DNA from: Candidatus Bathyarchaeota archaeon
GTDB lineage: Archaea > Thermoproteota > Bathyarchaeia > Bathyarchaeales > Bathycorpusculaceae
Length of the DNA stretch: 35,552 nucleotides
Assembly: GCA_029879735.1 (NCBI GenBank)
Contig: JAOUPS010000010.1
Coordinates: 1-35,552, forward strand
Direction: 5' to 3'
The notes beneath the pieces were generated by a model, which saw only the letters and a list, made by a program, of their open reading frames with translations, was not told the DNA's origin and searched no databases. Every line of letters starts with the position of its first letter. The stretch's first letter is position 1. This document shows positions 1 to 7,906 of the stretch, in pieces. The position numbers were made by a program, and so were the translations under genes.

Positions 1-69
1 CGCTTTCTTTTCAACTACTTTGTTAAACCTCACAATCTCACCACGAACTAGTAGATTCACGTTAGTCAT
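1..69 (-). CDS. 5' end of an unknown gene cut by the window edge
   Basis: An open frame starts with ATG at 69 and runs off the left edge after 23 codons (MTNVNLLVRGEI... ). It begins 13 nt after the stop of the Lon-family gene on the same strand, so it could be the next gene of that operon. The fragment is too short to assign a family. The product is unknown. Confidence 0.4.
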   Translation of the reverse strand, partial: MTNVNLLVRGEIVRFNKVVEKKA

Positions 70-82
70 AAGAGTTCTCGGA

Positions 83-2467
83 CTATCTGCGCATTATGAA
101 CTCGGGAAACTCCTTTAGTTTTTCAGCCATCTCTTTCAGGGTCTTATCGATTCTGTAATTAACCGTTCCCTCTTCAAATGTTCCATCAGCCTGCCTTACA
201 CCTGCTTTCAATCCGGTAAGAATCTCAATTCCTTGATCAATAGTTTTCACCGGGTATACGTGAAACTTGCCTGCCTTGACAGCGTCTACGACTTCCTCTT
301 TTAACATTAGGTTTTGGGCGTTGCTCTCGGGAATGATTACTCCTTGTTCTCCATTGAGACCCTTAGCCTTGCAGACTTCAAAGAAGCCTTCAATCTTTTC
401 GTTTACTCCGCCTATAGCTTGGACTTCTCCTTTTTGGTTTACAGAACCAGTGATAGCAATACTTTGTCTAATTGGGAGATCTGACAGGACAGAGAGGAGC
501 GAGTACAGTTCTGTGCTAGAAGCACTGTCTCCTTCCACCATTCCATAGCTCTGTTCGAAGACTAAGCGGGCTGAAAGGCTGAGGGGTTTGTCTCGAGCGT
601 ACTTCCCAGCCAGATATCCGCCTAAAATCATCACTCCTTTAGTGTGGATGGGGCCTGCCAATTTCGCTTCTCTTTGGATATCGACAATTCCTTCCCGTCC
701 CAACCCTATACTAGCTGTGACACGTGAAGGTGCGCCAAATGAAAAGTCTCCTAAACTCATTACGGAGAGACCGTTCACTTGTCCAACCGCTTCCCCTTCA
801 GTGTCAATGAGGAGAATGTTACGTTCAATCATTTCTCGAATCTTCTCTTGAATGAGGCTAGAGCGGTAGACCTTCTCTTCAATTGCCTTTTTGATGTGGT
901 TAGCAGTCAAGTAATCAGAACCTTCTTGCATAGCGTAGAAGTTGGCTTCCCGAATTATGTCAGAGATCTCGCCAAAACTGGTGGAAAGCTCTTGCTGATC
1001 TTCAGCCAACTTGGAGCCATGCTCGATTATTTTTGTTAGTCCTGAAGCATCAAGGTGTTTTAGCTTTTCTTTTTGACAGAAGGTGCAAACAAACGAGGCA
1101 TATTTCTGCATGTTTTCTTCGTTTCGATCCATGGTGGTGTCAAAGTCTGCTTTGACCTTGAAAAGTTCCTTGAAGTCGATGTCTAATAGGTATAGCTGAT
1201 GGTAAAGGAGAGGATTTCCGATCAGGACGACTTTGACGTCCAGAGGGATGGCCTGAGGCATCAACCCCTTCGTAGTTATGAAACCTAGACGTTCCCCTAA
1301 CTCCTCAATGGTTATACACTCGTTCATAAGAGCCCTCTTCAAGGAATCATAAGAGGCTAGACTGCGGAGCACCTCTTCGGCTGGAAGCACTAGGTATCCC
1401 CCGTTGGCTCTATGTAGAGAGCCTCCACGAATCATCGTGAAGTCAGTGGCAAGGACGCCGAATTGCGCCTCCTTCTCTACCCTTCCGAAAAGATTTTGAT
1501 AGGTGGGATTGAGCTCTATTACTACAGGCGCGCCTTTAAGTTCGGAGTTATCCACAATCACGTTCACTTCATACTTCCTGAAGGGAAGCCCCTCCATCCA
1601 AGGAACAGGAAAGGGAACAGGGGGAGTCTCAGGCTCCTTCACGAATAGGGAGATGTTATTCAAGATGTCGTCCTGTAACTCTTCCAGGTAGGTGATAACC
1701 TCTGGAAACTCCTTGTATTTCTCTTTCAGATCAGTAACCAGATGACCAATAGCGTAGAGAGCAACCTTACGATTCAGTTTTTCAAGCTCTTCGTTAACTT
1801 TTCCCTCTAAACTCCTCAGTTGGATCATTGCACTTCTTAAGTCCGAATCCAGCCTTTCCCTTCTTCTCTGAATTTCATCTCTCATCTTTGGGCCTAGCGA
1901 CATGAAATCACGTTCGCTTAGAGGCTTTCCCTTCATCATTGGGACTGTAAGTAAACCGACGGGACTGCTTTGAAGGACGAATCCCTCCTCTTGGGCTCTC
2001 TTGTTCAGTTTGGAAAGAAGCTCATCTCTGTCTTTTTCGACGGCGCTGATGGTTGTCTCCTTTTTTATGGCATAGTCTTCGCTTTCGAACGCTTTTGGAA
2101 GCCTTCTTTGTGTTTCGCTGATGATATTCGCTGTGTCAGCTTGGAAAAGTTTTCCGTTTCCTGGAGGCAGCTTTATGGCCTTGGGTTCATACGGGTTGTT
2201 GAAGTTGTTTACATAACACCAGTCAGAGGGCACGAGTTTCGTTTTAGCCATTTCCTCCAAGAAGTCTTTAACGGCAGTCGTTCTACCGGTTCCTGGAGGA
2301 CCAGCCACATAGATGTTAAACCCTCGTTCCTTAATGTCTAAGCCGAACTTGAGTGCCTTAACAGCCCGTTTTTGGCCGATAATTCCCTCAAGCGGGGTCA
2401 ACTCGTCTGTGGTCTTACACCGAATCAGAGTTGGATCGCATTCTCTCCGAAGCTTTTCAGGGGGCAA
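83..2467 (-). CDS. Lon-family ATP-dependent protease (AAA_32 / S16 type, soluble)
   Basis: The 794-residue product looks like the soluble Lon-related proteases (AAA_32 plus Lon S16 domain) that unfold and degrade proteins in the cytoplasm using ATP. A P-loop GPPGTGRT lies at residues 56-63; the usual lysine is arginine, which is common in this subfamily. A long helical insertion follows (about 130-270), then the rest of the AAA module with RANGGYLVLPAEE. The C-terminal peptidase domain holds the Ser-Lys dyad: Ser648 in EGDSASS and Lys691 in GGVNEKIEG. No membrane segment is seen, unlike typical archaeal LonB. The chosen start is TTG at 2467, because no ATG is in frame; family members usually begin a few residues before LPPEKLR, and an ATT at 2479 lies 5 nt after AAGGTGAG, so the start is uncertain. 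It is transcribed divergently from the gene at 2615. Confidence 0.93.
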   Translation of the reverse strand: MPPEKLRRECDPTLIRCKTTDELTPLEGIIGQKRAVKALKFGLDIKERGFNIYVAGPPGTGRTTAVKDFLEEMAKTKLVPSDWCYVNNFNNPYEPKAIKLPPGNGKLFQADTANIISETQRRLPKAFESEDYAIKKETTISAVEKDRDELLSKLNKRAQEEGFVLQSSPVGLLTVPMMKGKPLSERDFMSLGPKMRDEIQRRRERLDSDLRSAMIQLRSLEGKVNEELEKLNRKVALYAIGHLVTDLKEKYKEFPEVITYLEELQDDILNNISLFVKEPETPPVPFPVPWMEGLPFRKYEVNVIVDNSELKGAPVVIELNPTYQNLFGRVEKEAQFGVLATDFTMIRGGSLHRANGGYLVLPAEEVLRSLASYDSLKRALMNECITIEELGERLGFITTKGLMPQAIPLDVKVVLIGNPLLYHQLYLLDIDFKELFKVKADFDTTMDRNEENMQKYASFVCTFCQKEKLKHLDASGLTKIIEHGSKLAEDQQELSTSFGEISDIIREANFYAMQEGSDYLTANHIKKAIEEKVYRSSLIQEKIREMIERNILLIDTEGEAVGQVNGLSVMSLGDFSFGAPSRVTASIGLGREGIVDIQREAKLAGPIHTKGVMILGGYLAGKYARDKPLSLSARLVFEQSYGMVEGDSASSTELYSLLSVLSDLPIRQSIAITGSVNQKGEVQAIGGVNEKIEGFFEVCKAKGLNGEQGVIIPESNAQNLMLKEEVVDAVKAGKFHVYPVKTIDQGIEILTGLKAGVRQADGTFEEGTVNYRIDKTLKEMAEKLKEFPEFIMRR

Positions 2468-2499
2468 ACCATTTTGAATAAATACTCACCTTCATCATA

Positions 2500-2512
2500 A
2501 AGCATTTAAAAT
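2500..2512 (-). promoter_or_regulatory. Candidate TATA box for the Lon-family gene
   Basis: On the minus strand the sequence reads ATATTTTAAATGC. A start site about 25 nt downstream would fall near 2483, giving a very short leader before TTG 2467. Inferred from position and composition only. Confidence 0.4.
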
Positions 2513-2614
2513 ATCTCACTTTAAAAGAATTTGGCTATCTATTAAATTCAGAATTTAGGAAAATTTTAACTTATAATCAACTTAACTAATCGATTAAATC
2601 GAGGACTGACAAGG

Positions 2615-3004
2615 ATGGGGAATAATGATAGATTAAGTCTTTTTGAAGGCATTATCATTGGAATTTATGGCAATTGGTTAATATCGCTCATCGATAAAAT
2701 ATCATTTACTACACCTTTAGTTGTTGCAGGGTATTCCCTATCATGGTTTCAGCCATTTCTTATTACTCTATCAATTGCGTGTCTAATTTCACTTGTAGCC
2801 ATAGGAATATTTGGAGGAAAACTCGAAACACGTTGGGAAGTTGTATTACTAAGTGTAGGACATTTTGCCCCTATTTGTATTTCTTTATATGTTGAAGGCC
2901 TGATTCTAAAAGACATGTTCTTTCTTGGTATTGGCGGTATTCTCTTCTTCATGGTATATACTTCTGAATTATGGAGAGCCAGACAATTGCAAAGAAAAAG
3001 CTAG
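2615..3004 (+). CDS. Small integral membrane protein, unknown function
   Basis: This is a 129-residue protein with about four hydrophobic segments (roughly residues 10-27, 31-67, 75-95 and 98-115) and a basic C-terminal tail (RARQLQRKS), which suggests a cytoplasmic C-terminus. ATG at 2615 is preceded by GACAAGG, a weak ribosome-binding site. It is divergent from the Lon-family gene and convergent with the APC permease. I do not recognise a family; codon use is AT-rich like the neighbours, and the frame is long and clean, so I believe it is a gene. Confidence 0.6.
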   Translation: MGNNDRLSLFEGIIIGIYGNWLISLIDKISFTTPLVVAGYSLSWFQPFLITLSIACLISLVAIGIFGGKLETRWEVVLLSVGHFAPICISLYVEGLILKDMFFLGIGGILFFMVYTSELWRARQLQRKS

Positions 3005-3014
3005 AACATAACTA

Positions 3015-3030
3015 GAGCACGCGCGCTTTT
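3015..3030 (+). repeat. Alternating CG element with T-tract (convergent spacer)
   Basis: GAGCACGCGCGCTTTT lies 11 nt after the stop of the membrane-protein gene and 30 nt before the end of the permease gene. It is preceded by CTA (CTAG flank) and followed by a T5 tract, so it could end transcription from the left. Confidence 0.6.
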
Positions 3031-3060
3031 TGTCTGTTAACGTCTTAATTAGTTTAGATT

Positions 3061-4515
3061 TTATTTCCATGTCTGTTTCTTGCCGGCGATCTTTCTATAG
3101 CCTCTTTTTATGTGGCGTAATAAGTGAGCCAAAAACCTCTGCTCTTGTCTGTATACTCTTTTCAGGATTGACTCTCTAGAAAGTAATGTTTTTCTAAGCT
3201 CGGTTATTTCCTTTTTTGGAGAATATTTGACGTAAATTGGTATTCCAACGAAAAGTAGGGCAATCCCCGCTATGAGTTGAGTGATTGTGCACTGTGAGAT
3301 CAAGTAAAGAGAGAAGATTACTCCCAAGCTTGGAATAAGTAGGCCTCCCTTGAGGTGGAATTGGGATTTTAGAGCTTTGTTACGCAGTGAAAAGATTGAT
3401 GCACTAGTTGCTACATATGCGATCGCCATAAAGAAGACGGAGGTAGCTATCAACATGCTTAGGTTACCAACAATTGCGGCTACTAGTGCTGTACCAGCCT
3501 GAATTGTAGTCCCTACGTAGGGCGTTTTGAATTTTGGATGCACCTTGGCGAAGATGCGAGGGAACAGACCATCAACAGCTAGAGCATAACCAAGTCTTGA
3601 CGTCCCCAACATTCCTGATTCGTCAGAACCGGAAACAGAAATTAAGGCTCCAACACCCACAATTATCCCGCCAATCAATGCCAAAGTAGGATTAATATTG
3701 AGTATTACAGTAGTTGCTGATGCTAGCGGCGCACTATCAAAAGGCAATTGGCTGTATGATCGTACACTAAAGAGTACGATGTTCGTCACCAAATAGAAAA
3801 CGGTTACAATTGAGATTCCAAGCATTATGGCTTTTGGAATTGTTCTACTCGGATCCTTTATCTCTTCCGCTGGTATGGTCGAGATTTCGAAGCCAGCATA
3901 TGCCCAAAATATTAAGACAAGGGCTGCGCCGAAATGATCTAACCCGTATGGAGCGAAAGGTGAAAAATTCGACGCAGCCACAGTTGGATTGAAAATAATG
4001 TAGAGTAAACCAGCTCCGGAAAAAAAAATCAGAGGACCAAGTTTTAACAAGGTAAGGATGTCATTAATTCTTCCAGCAGCCCTAACTCCAACAACGTTTA
4101 CTAGTGCCAAGAAAGCTACAAATATCACCTTGACTACGATTTGATAAATCAATTCAAGATTAGGTAAGAAGAACATTAAATATCTAGTGAAGGCGACTGG
4201 AAAAACGGCTAGTGACACCCATTCGGCAAGCCAAAGTGACCAGCCAACAACAAAACCTGTAAACGATCCCCATGCCTCTTTTGCATATGCATAAGGTCCG
4301 CCGACTTTAGGAACCAGAGCAGCGCACTGAGCAAAACATAAAGCAATTACGATAGCAATGATTCCCGCTACAATCCATACCAAAAGTGAAGAAGGGCCAA
4401 GATATGCAGCCCCAAACGACGAGGCCACATAAATGTCAGCCCCTATTATCGCTCCCACTACAAGATTTGTCACGTCAAAAAGCGAAAGCTCCGATTGAAG
4501 TTCATTCTTGGACAC
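3061..4515 (-). CDS. APC-superfamily amino acid/polyamine permease
   Basis: The 484-residue product has about 12 hydrophobic segments and family signatures: GAIIGADIYV in the first helix (the unwound substrate-binding region of APC transporters) and VPKVGGPYAYAKEA in helix 3. It should act in the cytoplasmic membrane as a secondary transporter for amino acids or related organic cations; the substrate cannot be read from the sequence. The C-terminus (about 440-484) is basic and cytoplasmic. ATG at 4515 starts directly before the first helix. It stands alone, with a CG element on each side of the gene. Confidence 0.9.
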   Translation of the reverse strand: MSKNELQSELSLFDVTNLVVGAIIGADIYVASSFGAAYLGPSSLLVWIVAGIIAIVIALCFAQCAALVPKVGGPYAYAKEAWGSFTGFVVGWSLWLAEWVSLAVFPVAFTRYLMFFLPNLELIYQIVVKVIFVAFLALVNVVGVRAAGRINDILTLLKLGPLIFFSGAGLLYIIFNPTVAASNFSPFAPYGLDHFGAALVLIFWAYAGFEISTIPAEEIKDPSRTIPKAIMLGISIVTVFYLVTNIVLFSVRSYSQLPFDSAPLASATTVILNINPTLALIGGIIVGVGALISVSGSDESGMLGTSRLGYALAVDGLFPRIFAKVHPKFKTPYVGTTIQAGTALVAAIVGNLSMLIATSVFFMAIAYVATSASIFSLRNKALKSQFHLKGGLLIPSLGVIFSLYLISQCTITQLIAGIALLFVGIPIYVKYSPKKEITELRKTLLSRESILKRVYRQEQRFLAHLLRHIKRGYRKIAGKKQTWK

Positions 4516-4569
4516 TTCTATCCCTCTGGCAAGTTTCTCAATTTACTATACGGAGGAGAGTTGACGCGC

Positions 4570-4757
4570 TTATGTCTTTTTTCTAAATGCGCGCGCATGC
4601 TTAGGGGTGACTACTTTTCCTCCATTTTCTATTTTTTCAAGATGTAAGTCCGAATTTAACATTTCAATTAGCTTTTCAGTTTTAGTTTTCGACCTATTTC
4701 AGTCACCAAGCGTTCTTCCTCTGTTTTGGGTTTAAATAATTTCGCATAGGTGCTCAT
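4570..4757 (-). pseudogene. Small gene broken by a -1 frameshift
   Basis: On the minus strand an ATG at 4757 opens a frame reading MSTYAKLFKPKTEEER... for 29 codons. After GGTCGAAAA (near 4692-4684) the neighbouring frame continues in the same style (TEKLIEMLNSDLHLEKIE... KVVTPKHARAF) to a TAA at 4570-4572. Restoring one A would give a single 62-residue acidic/basic protein. This is either a decayed small gene, a sequencing error in an A-rich run, or a programmed frameshift. A CG element is read in frame as Ala-Arg-Ala near the C-terminus. The family is not recognised. Confidence 0.45.
4587..4600. repeat. CG palindrome ATGCGCGCGCAT
   Basis: A perfect 12-bp palindrome at 4587-4598, extended by GC, with eight consecutive alternating C/G bases. 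It lies 72 nt upstream of the permease start and inside the 3' end of the broken small gene. Confidence 0.7.
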
Positions 4758-4972
4758 TTGGCTACACAATTTCCATTTTTATGTTTTCCTGCAATATTAA
4801 GCCATACAAAACCGTAACCTATGTTTCTAATAGAACAAGTTTGAGCAAAAGAGACAAAGTTTAGATTTGTAACGTCTTAGGGATTTCCATGATAGAAGTC
4901 ATGTTCAGCTTTCTGCCCTACGCGCGTACGAGTTTCAATTTGTGTATTGAGCATTTTCGCTTTCTAGACTAA
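4758..4972. other. Spacer between broken small gene and Cys-rich gene
   Basis: No credible frame is seen on either strand. The right end holds the palindrome TACGCGCGTA at 4919-4928 about 45 nt after the stop of the Cys-rich gene. Confidence 0.5.
4919..4930. repeat. CG palindrome TACGCGCGTACG
   Basis: Ten-base perfect palindrome TACGCGCGTA with continuing alternation to 4930. It lies just past the 3' end of the oxidoreductase operon. Confidence 0.65.
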
Positions 4973-5191
4973 TTAATCTCCACTCGCCAGATTTAGATCA
5001 TAGTCGATCTGCAAGATGTCTACCTGAAGCTCTTTTGGTCCTTTCTTCAAGTTCTTGGGGCAGTCGCACTCGAAACATCCGTCGCACAGTTCGCAGCAGC
5101 CGCTCTTCTTCATAATCTCTTCCAAGGATTCAAGCAAGTTACCACTTCTCGAATCTAATTTACACCTGCAGATATAAGGGATTTTCGTCAT
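4973..5191 (-). CDS. Cysteine-rich small protein in the oxidoreductase operon
   Basis: This 72-residue protein starts 9 nt after the beta-subunit gene and is read in the same direction, so it is probably co-transcribed. It holds nine cysteines: CRC near residue 8, then CCELCDGCFECDC at about 32-44. Such spacing can bind zinc or an iron-sulfur cluster, but it does not match the two-cluster ferredoxin pattern CxxCxxCxxxC. The rest is charged. An accessory, maturation or electron-transfer role for the 2-oxoacid oxidoreductase is an inference from context; I do not know the family. ATG at 5191 has no clear ribosome-binding site, as expected for translation coupled to the upstream gene. Confidence 0.65.
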   Translation of the reverse strand: MTKIPYICRCKLDSRSGNLLESLEEIMKKSGCCELCDGCFECDCPKNLKKGPKELQVDILQIDYDLNLASGD

Positions 5192-5200
5192 AACTGATTG

Positions 5201-6058
5201 TCAAACAAATTCGTTCATGAGTGGTCTTATATCTATGTCCTCGATTCTTTGCGTAACTAAGGGCATCTCTACTATTTGCGCCAACTCGTCCTCGTACGTT
5301 GGTTTGATCTCCCTGTAGAATAGTCCTATGGGGATACGGTCATTCCACTCCAAAGACTTTAGGAACGCCGCTTTTTTGTCTGTGACGTCGTGGCCTGTTT
5401 CTTCAAGTTTATATACTCTCTCCGAAAACCAATCATAGGTGTTTTTGCGATTGAATGTGACGCACGGTTGCAACACATCTATGAGCGCAAATCCCTTGTG
5501 TCTCAGCCCATCAACTATAAGTTTTGTAAGTTGTCTCATCTCTTTTGAGAAACCCCTAGAAATGTAAGTAGCTCCAGAAGCAATGGCCAAGGCGATCGGA
5601 TTTATAGGCACTTCTATGACTCCCGTTGGAGTTGATTTTGTGGTAAATCCTTTGTCACTGGTTGGAGATGTCTGTCCTGTTGTCAAACCGTAGATTTGGT
5701 TGTTGCTGACGATGTAAGTCATGTTCAAGTTTCTTCTCATGGCGTGTATGAAATGACCGACTCCTATTCCGTATCCGTCACCGTCTCCACCTACCACGAT
5801 TGCTGTCAAATTGTTGTTGGCCAGTTCTGCTCCAGTGGCGATGGGCAGGGCTCTTCCGTGAATCCCATGAAACCCGTAGGTGTTAATCCAGTGGGGCATC
5901 TTTGAAGAGCACCCGATTCCTGAAAAGATGACAACATTATGTGGTTCAAGATTCAGTTGAACTATAGCCCTCTTAAGCGCATGCCAGATGGGAAAATTTC
6001 CGCAGCCAGGACACCAGCTAGGTTGCCCTACGGTTTTCAAGTCGGCTAATTCAACCAT
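5201..6058 (-). CDS. 2-oxoacid:ferredoxin oxidoreductase, beta subunit
   Basis: The 285-residue beta subunit carries the thiamine pyrophosphate site: GDGDG at 91-95 and NN at 119-120, the classical GDG...NN motif. Cys16 and Cys19 (WCPGC), Cys50 (GIGCSS) and Cys199 (LQPCVTF) match the four ligands of the proximal [4Fe-4S] cluster known in the two-subunit archaeal enzymes. With the alpha subunit it decarboxylates 2-oxoacids (2-oxoglutarate, pyruvate or related) to acyl-CoA and reduces ferredoxin; it may also run in reverse for carbon fixation. The start ATG at 6058 overlaps the end of the alpha gene by 8 nt, a sign of translational coupling. Which 2-oxoacid is used cannot be told from the sequence. 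Confidence 0.95.
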   Translation of the reverse strand: MVELADLKTVGQPSWCPGCGNFPIWHALKRAIVQLNLEPHNVVIFSGIGCSSKMPHWINTYGFHGIHGRALPIATGAELANNNLTAIVVGGDGDGYGIGVGHFIHAMRRNLNMTYIVSNNQIYGLTTGQTSPTSDKGFTTKSTPTGVIEVPINPIALAIASGATYISRGFSKEMRQLTKLIVDGLRHKGFALIDVLQPCVTFNRKNTYDWFSERVYKLEETGHDVTDKKAAFLKSLEWNDRIPIGLFYREIKPTYEDELAQIVEMPLVTQRIEDIDIRPLMNEFV

Positions 6059-7802
6059 TATGCAAAACCTCCTTTATCCTTTGATAGATCTCAGTTGGAA
6101 AGAATTGCCTCCCATCGTACTTCAGAATCTTATGCCCAATTTCTTTCCCAGTTTTCTCTCCTATCAAACCGCCCAGTTGTGCTGTTTTATTATTCTCCAC
6201 GATCACGGTTACCTTTGAACTCTCAATAGTTTTTGATACGGTGTTGCTTGGAAACGGGCTGATGTATGTTATCTGAAGGAAGTTTGCTTTTATTCCATCG
6301 CGGTCGAGGAGTCTAACAGCCTCTTTTATGGGCCCTTTTGTAGAACCCCAAGCTATTATCGTCACTTCCGCGTCCTTGGAACCATAAAGATTAGGCTCTG
6401 GTATCTCTCTTTCGGCCTGCTCGAATTTCCTGAACCTTTTGTCCATCATTTTGGTTCTAACGATTTTGTCCTCGCACAGATATCCTGTCTCATCATGTTC
6501 GTTTCCGGTCGCAGTGAATATGCCTCCTTTTTGAGAGGGAATCGTCCTCGGAGAGATTCCTGTCTCCGTGAATTTGTATCTTTTGAATTGCGCAATCTTC
6601 TCTAACTCTTTATCACTTAGTAGCAGTCCCCTGTCTATCTCAACTCTGCTCACGTCGAATTTATCGGCGGTTTTGTGACTTTCTGAAAGGTATTTGTCGA
6701 GAACAAGAATCACTGGGCATTGATATCTCTCTGCGAGATTGAAGGCTTCGATAGTTTTGTAAAAACATTCTTCAACATCCCCGGGAGCTATTACAAACCT
6801 TGGGAAGTCGCCTTGAGAAGCGTGAAGTACGAACTTCATGTCTCCCTGCTCTGTGCGGGTTGCAAGCCCTGTGCTTGGTCCAGGTCGCTGACACAGTACG
6901 ACCACTATGGGAGTTTCGGTCATCGCTGCGAGGCCGAGAGCTTCAGACATGAGGGAAAATCCACCTCCCGAAGTGGCGGTCATAGCTCTTACTCCAGCAA
7001 AGCTGGCTCCAATGACCATGTTTATGGCCGCAATCTCGTCCTCGGTATGTTTTACAACAAGGTTGAAGTATCTTTCTTGAGATGCCATCAAATGAAGTAT
7101 CGAGGACGCTGGCGTCATTGGGTAAGCAGCATAGAACTTGCATCCAGCTTTTATTGCCCCCAGAACCACGGCTTCGTTACCAGTGAGCAACATCCTCTTC
7201 TTTCCGCCAACCTTCGGCAATTTACGTCCAAAATCCTTCTCGAAGCCTTTGCTTTTCACATAGTCGTAACCTAGTCTTGCAGCTTTGATGTTGAACTCTA
7301 TAGTCTCCTTTGCTTTTCCTCGGAAGACGTCTCTGATGACTAATGAAAGCATTCCGAAATCAAAGTCTATGAGCCCAACTGAGGCGCCTAAGGCGACAGA
7401 GTTTATCATTACTCTTCTTCCGCCTGACTCCTCAGCGAGCCTAAGTAATGGAACAGGGTAAAGCCTAATGTCCTCTCTTCTCAGACCTTCCTTATTCAAA
7501 GGTATTTTGTCTTCGTCATAGATTATTCCGCCTCCATGTGTCAGCTCCTCCAGATGTCTGTCAATGGTTTCCTTATTTAGAGCTACGAGCAAGTCGACAT
7601 TTCTCACATGCGAGAAAACCTCTTCAGATCCAGCGTTGACTTGATAGGTGTTGTGACCTCCTCTTATGAGGGATGGATATTCAGCGTGGTCGAAGACATG
7701 CAAACCTGCCCTAGAACAGACTTTGGCAAAGATGAGTCCAGTGGTCATTATTCCATAACCTGCTTCGCCACCAACTTTCCATGAAAGATTATTATTCTTT
7801 AT
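6051..7802 (-). CDS. 2-oxoacid:ferredoxin oxidoreductase, fused gamma-alpha subunit (probable ATA start)
   Basis: This subunit joins the gamma domain (about 10-180) to the alpha domain (from about 205), as in the two-subunit archaeal OFORs. YPSLIRGGHNTYQV in the gamma part and YPMTPAS in the alpha part (substrate-binding YPITP loop) are family signatures. The first ATG in frame is 7748, but the gamma-domain motif VGGEAGYGI is encoded just upstream without any ATG, GTG or TTG before it. A perfect AGGAGGG lies at 7810-7816 and sits 7 nt before an in-frame ATA at 7802, so I place the start there (583 residues); the conservative start is 7748 (565 residues). An in-frame TAG lies just beyond the ribosome-binding site. 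It is the first gene of the operon with beta and the Cys-rich protein and is divergent from the kinase gene. Confidence 0.92.
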   Translation of the reverse strand: MKNNNLSWKVGGEAGYGIMTTGLIFAKVCSRAGLHVFDHAEYPSLIRGGHNTYQVNAGSEEVFSHVRNVDLLVALNKETIDRHLEELTHGGGIIYDEDKIPLNKEGLRREDIRLYPVPLLRLAEESGGRRVMINSVALGASVGLIDFDFGMLSLVIRDVFRGKAKETIEFNIKAARLGYDYVKSKGFEKDFGRKLPKVGGKKRMLLTGNEAVVLGAIKAGCKFYAAYPMTPASSILHLMASQERYFNLVVKHTEDEIAAINMVIGASFAGVRAMTATSGGGFSLMSEALGLAAMTETPIVVVLCQRPGPSTGLATRTEQGDMKFVLHASQGDFPRFVIAPGDVEECFYKTIEAFNLAERYQCPVILVLDKYLSESHKTADKFDVSRVEIDRGLLLSDKELEKIAQFKRYKFTETGISPRTIPSQKGGIFTATGNEHDETGYLCEDKIVRTKMMDKRFRKFEQAEREIPEPNLYGSKDAEVTIIAWGSTKGPIKEAVRLLDRDGIKANFLQITYISPFPSNTVSKTIESSKVTVIVENNKTAQLGGLIGEKTGKEIGHKILKYDGRQFFPTEIYQRIKEVLHNG

Positions 7803-7816
7803 TCTCGGTCCCTCCT
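7803..7816 (-). promoter_or_regulatory. Strong ribosome-binding site that points to an ATA start
   Basis: Minus-strand AGGAGGG (7816-7810) followed by 7 nt and then ATA at 7802. The only ATG in between, at 7782, is out of frame. This is the evidence for the longer gamma-alpha protein. Confidence 0.7.
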
Positions 7817-7840
7817 ATACAACCTCTGGAGGAGGAGACT

Positions 7841-7853
7841 TAAAAAATAAATG
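7841..7853 (-). promoter_or_regulatory. Candidate TATA box of the oxidoreductase operon
   Basis: Minus strand CATTTATTTTTTA lies about 45 nt upstream of the ATA start, giving a predicted start site near 7822, just before the ribosome-binding site. Inferred from position. Confidence 0.45.
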
Positions 7854-7906
7854 CAGGTTCAAGAGAATAGGAACGTATTCCATGGAGAAAGGCACGTGCG
7901 ATGTGA

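Noticed and set aside
267-2341. Several plus-strand frames of 60-123 codons antisense to the Lon-family gene
   Set aside because: They lie fully inside a well-supported gene and show no family motifs or ribosome-binding sites.
6720-7274. 184-codon plus-strand frame antisense to the oxidoreductase alpha gene
   Set aside because: It mirrors the codons of a strongly conserved gene and has no domain of its own.
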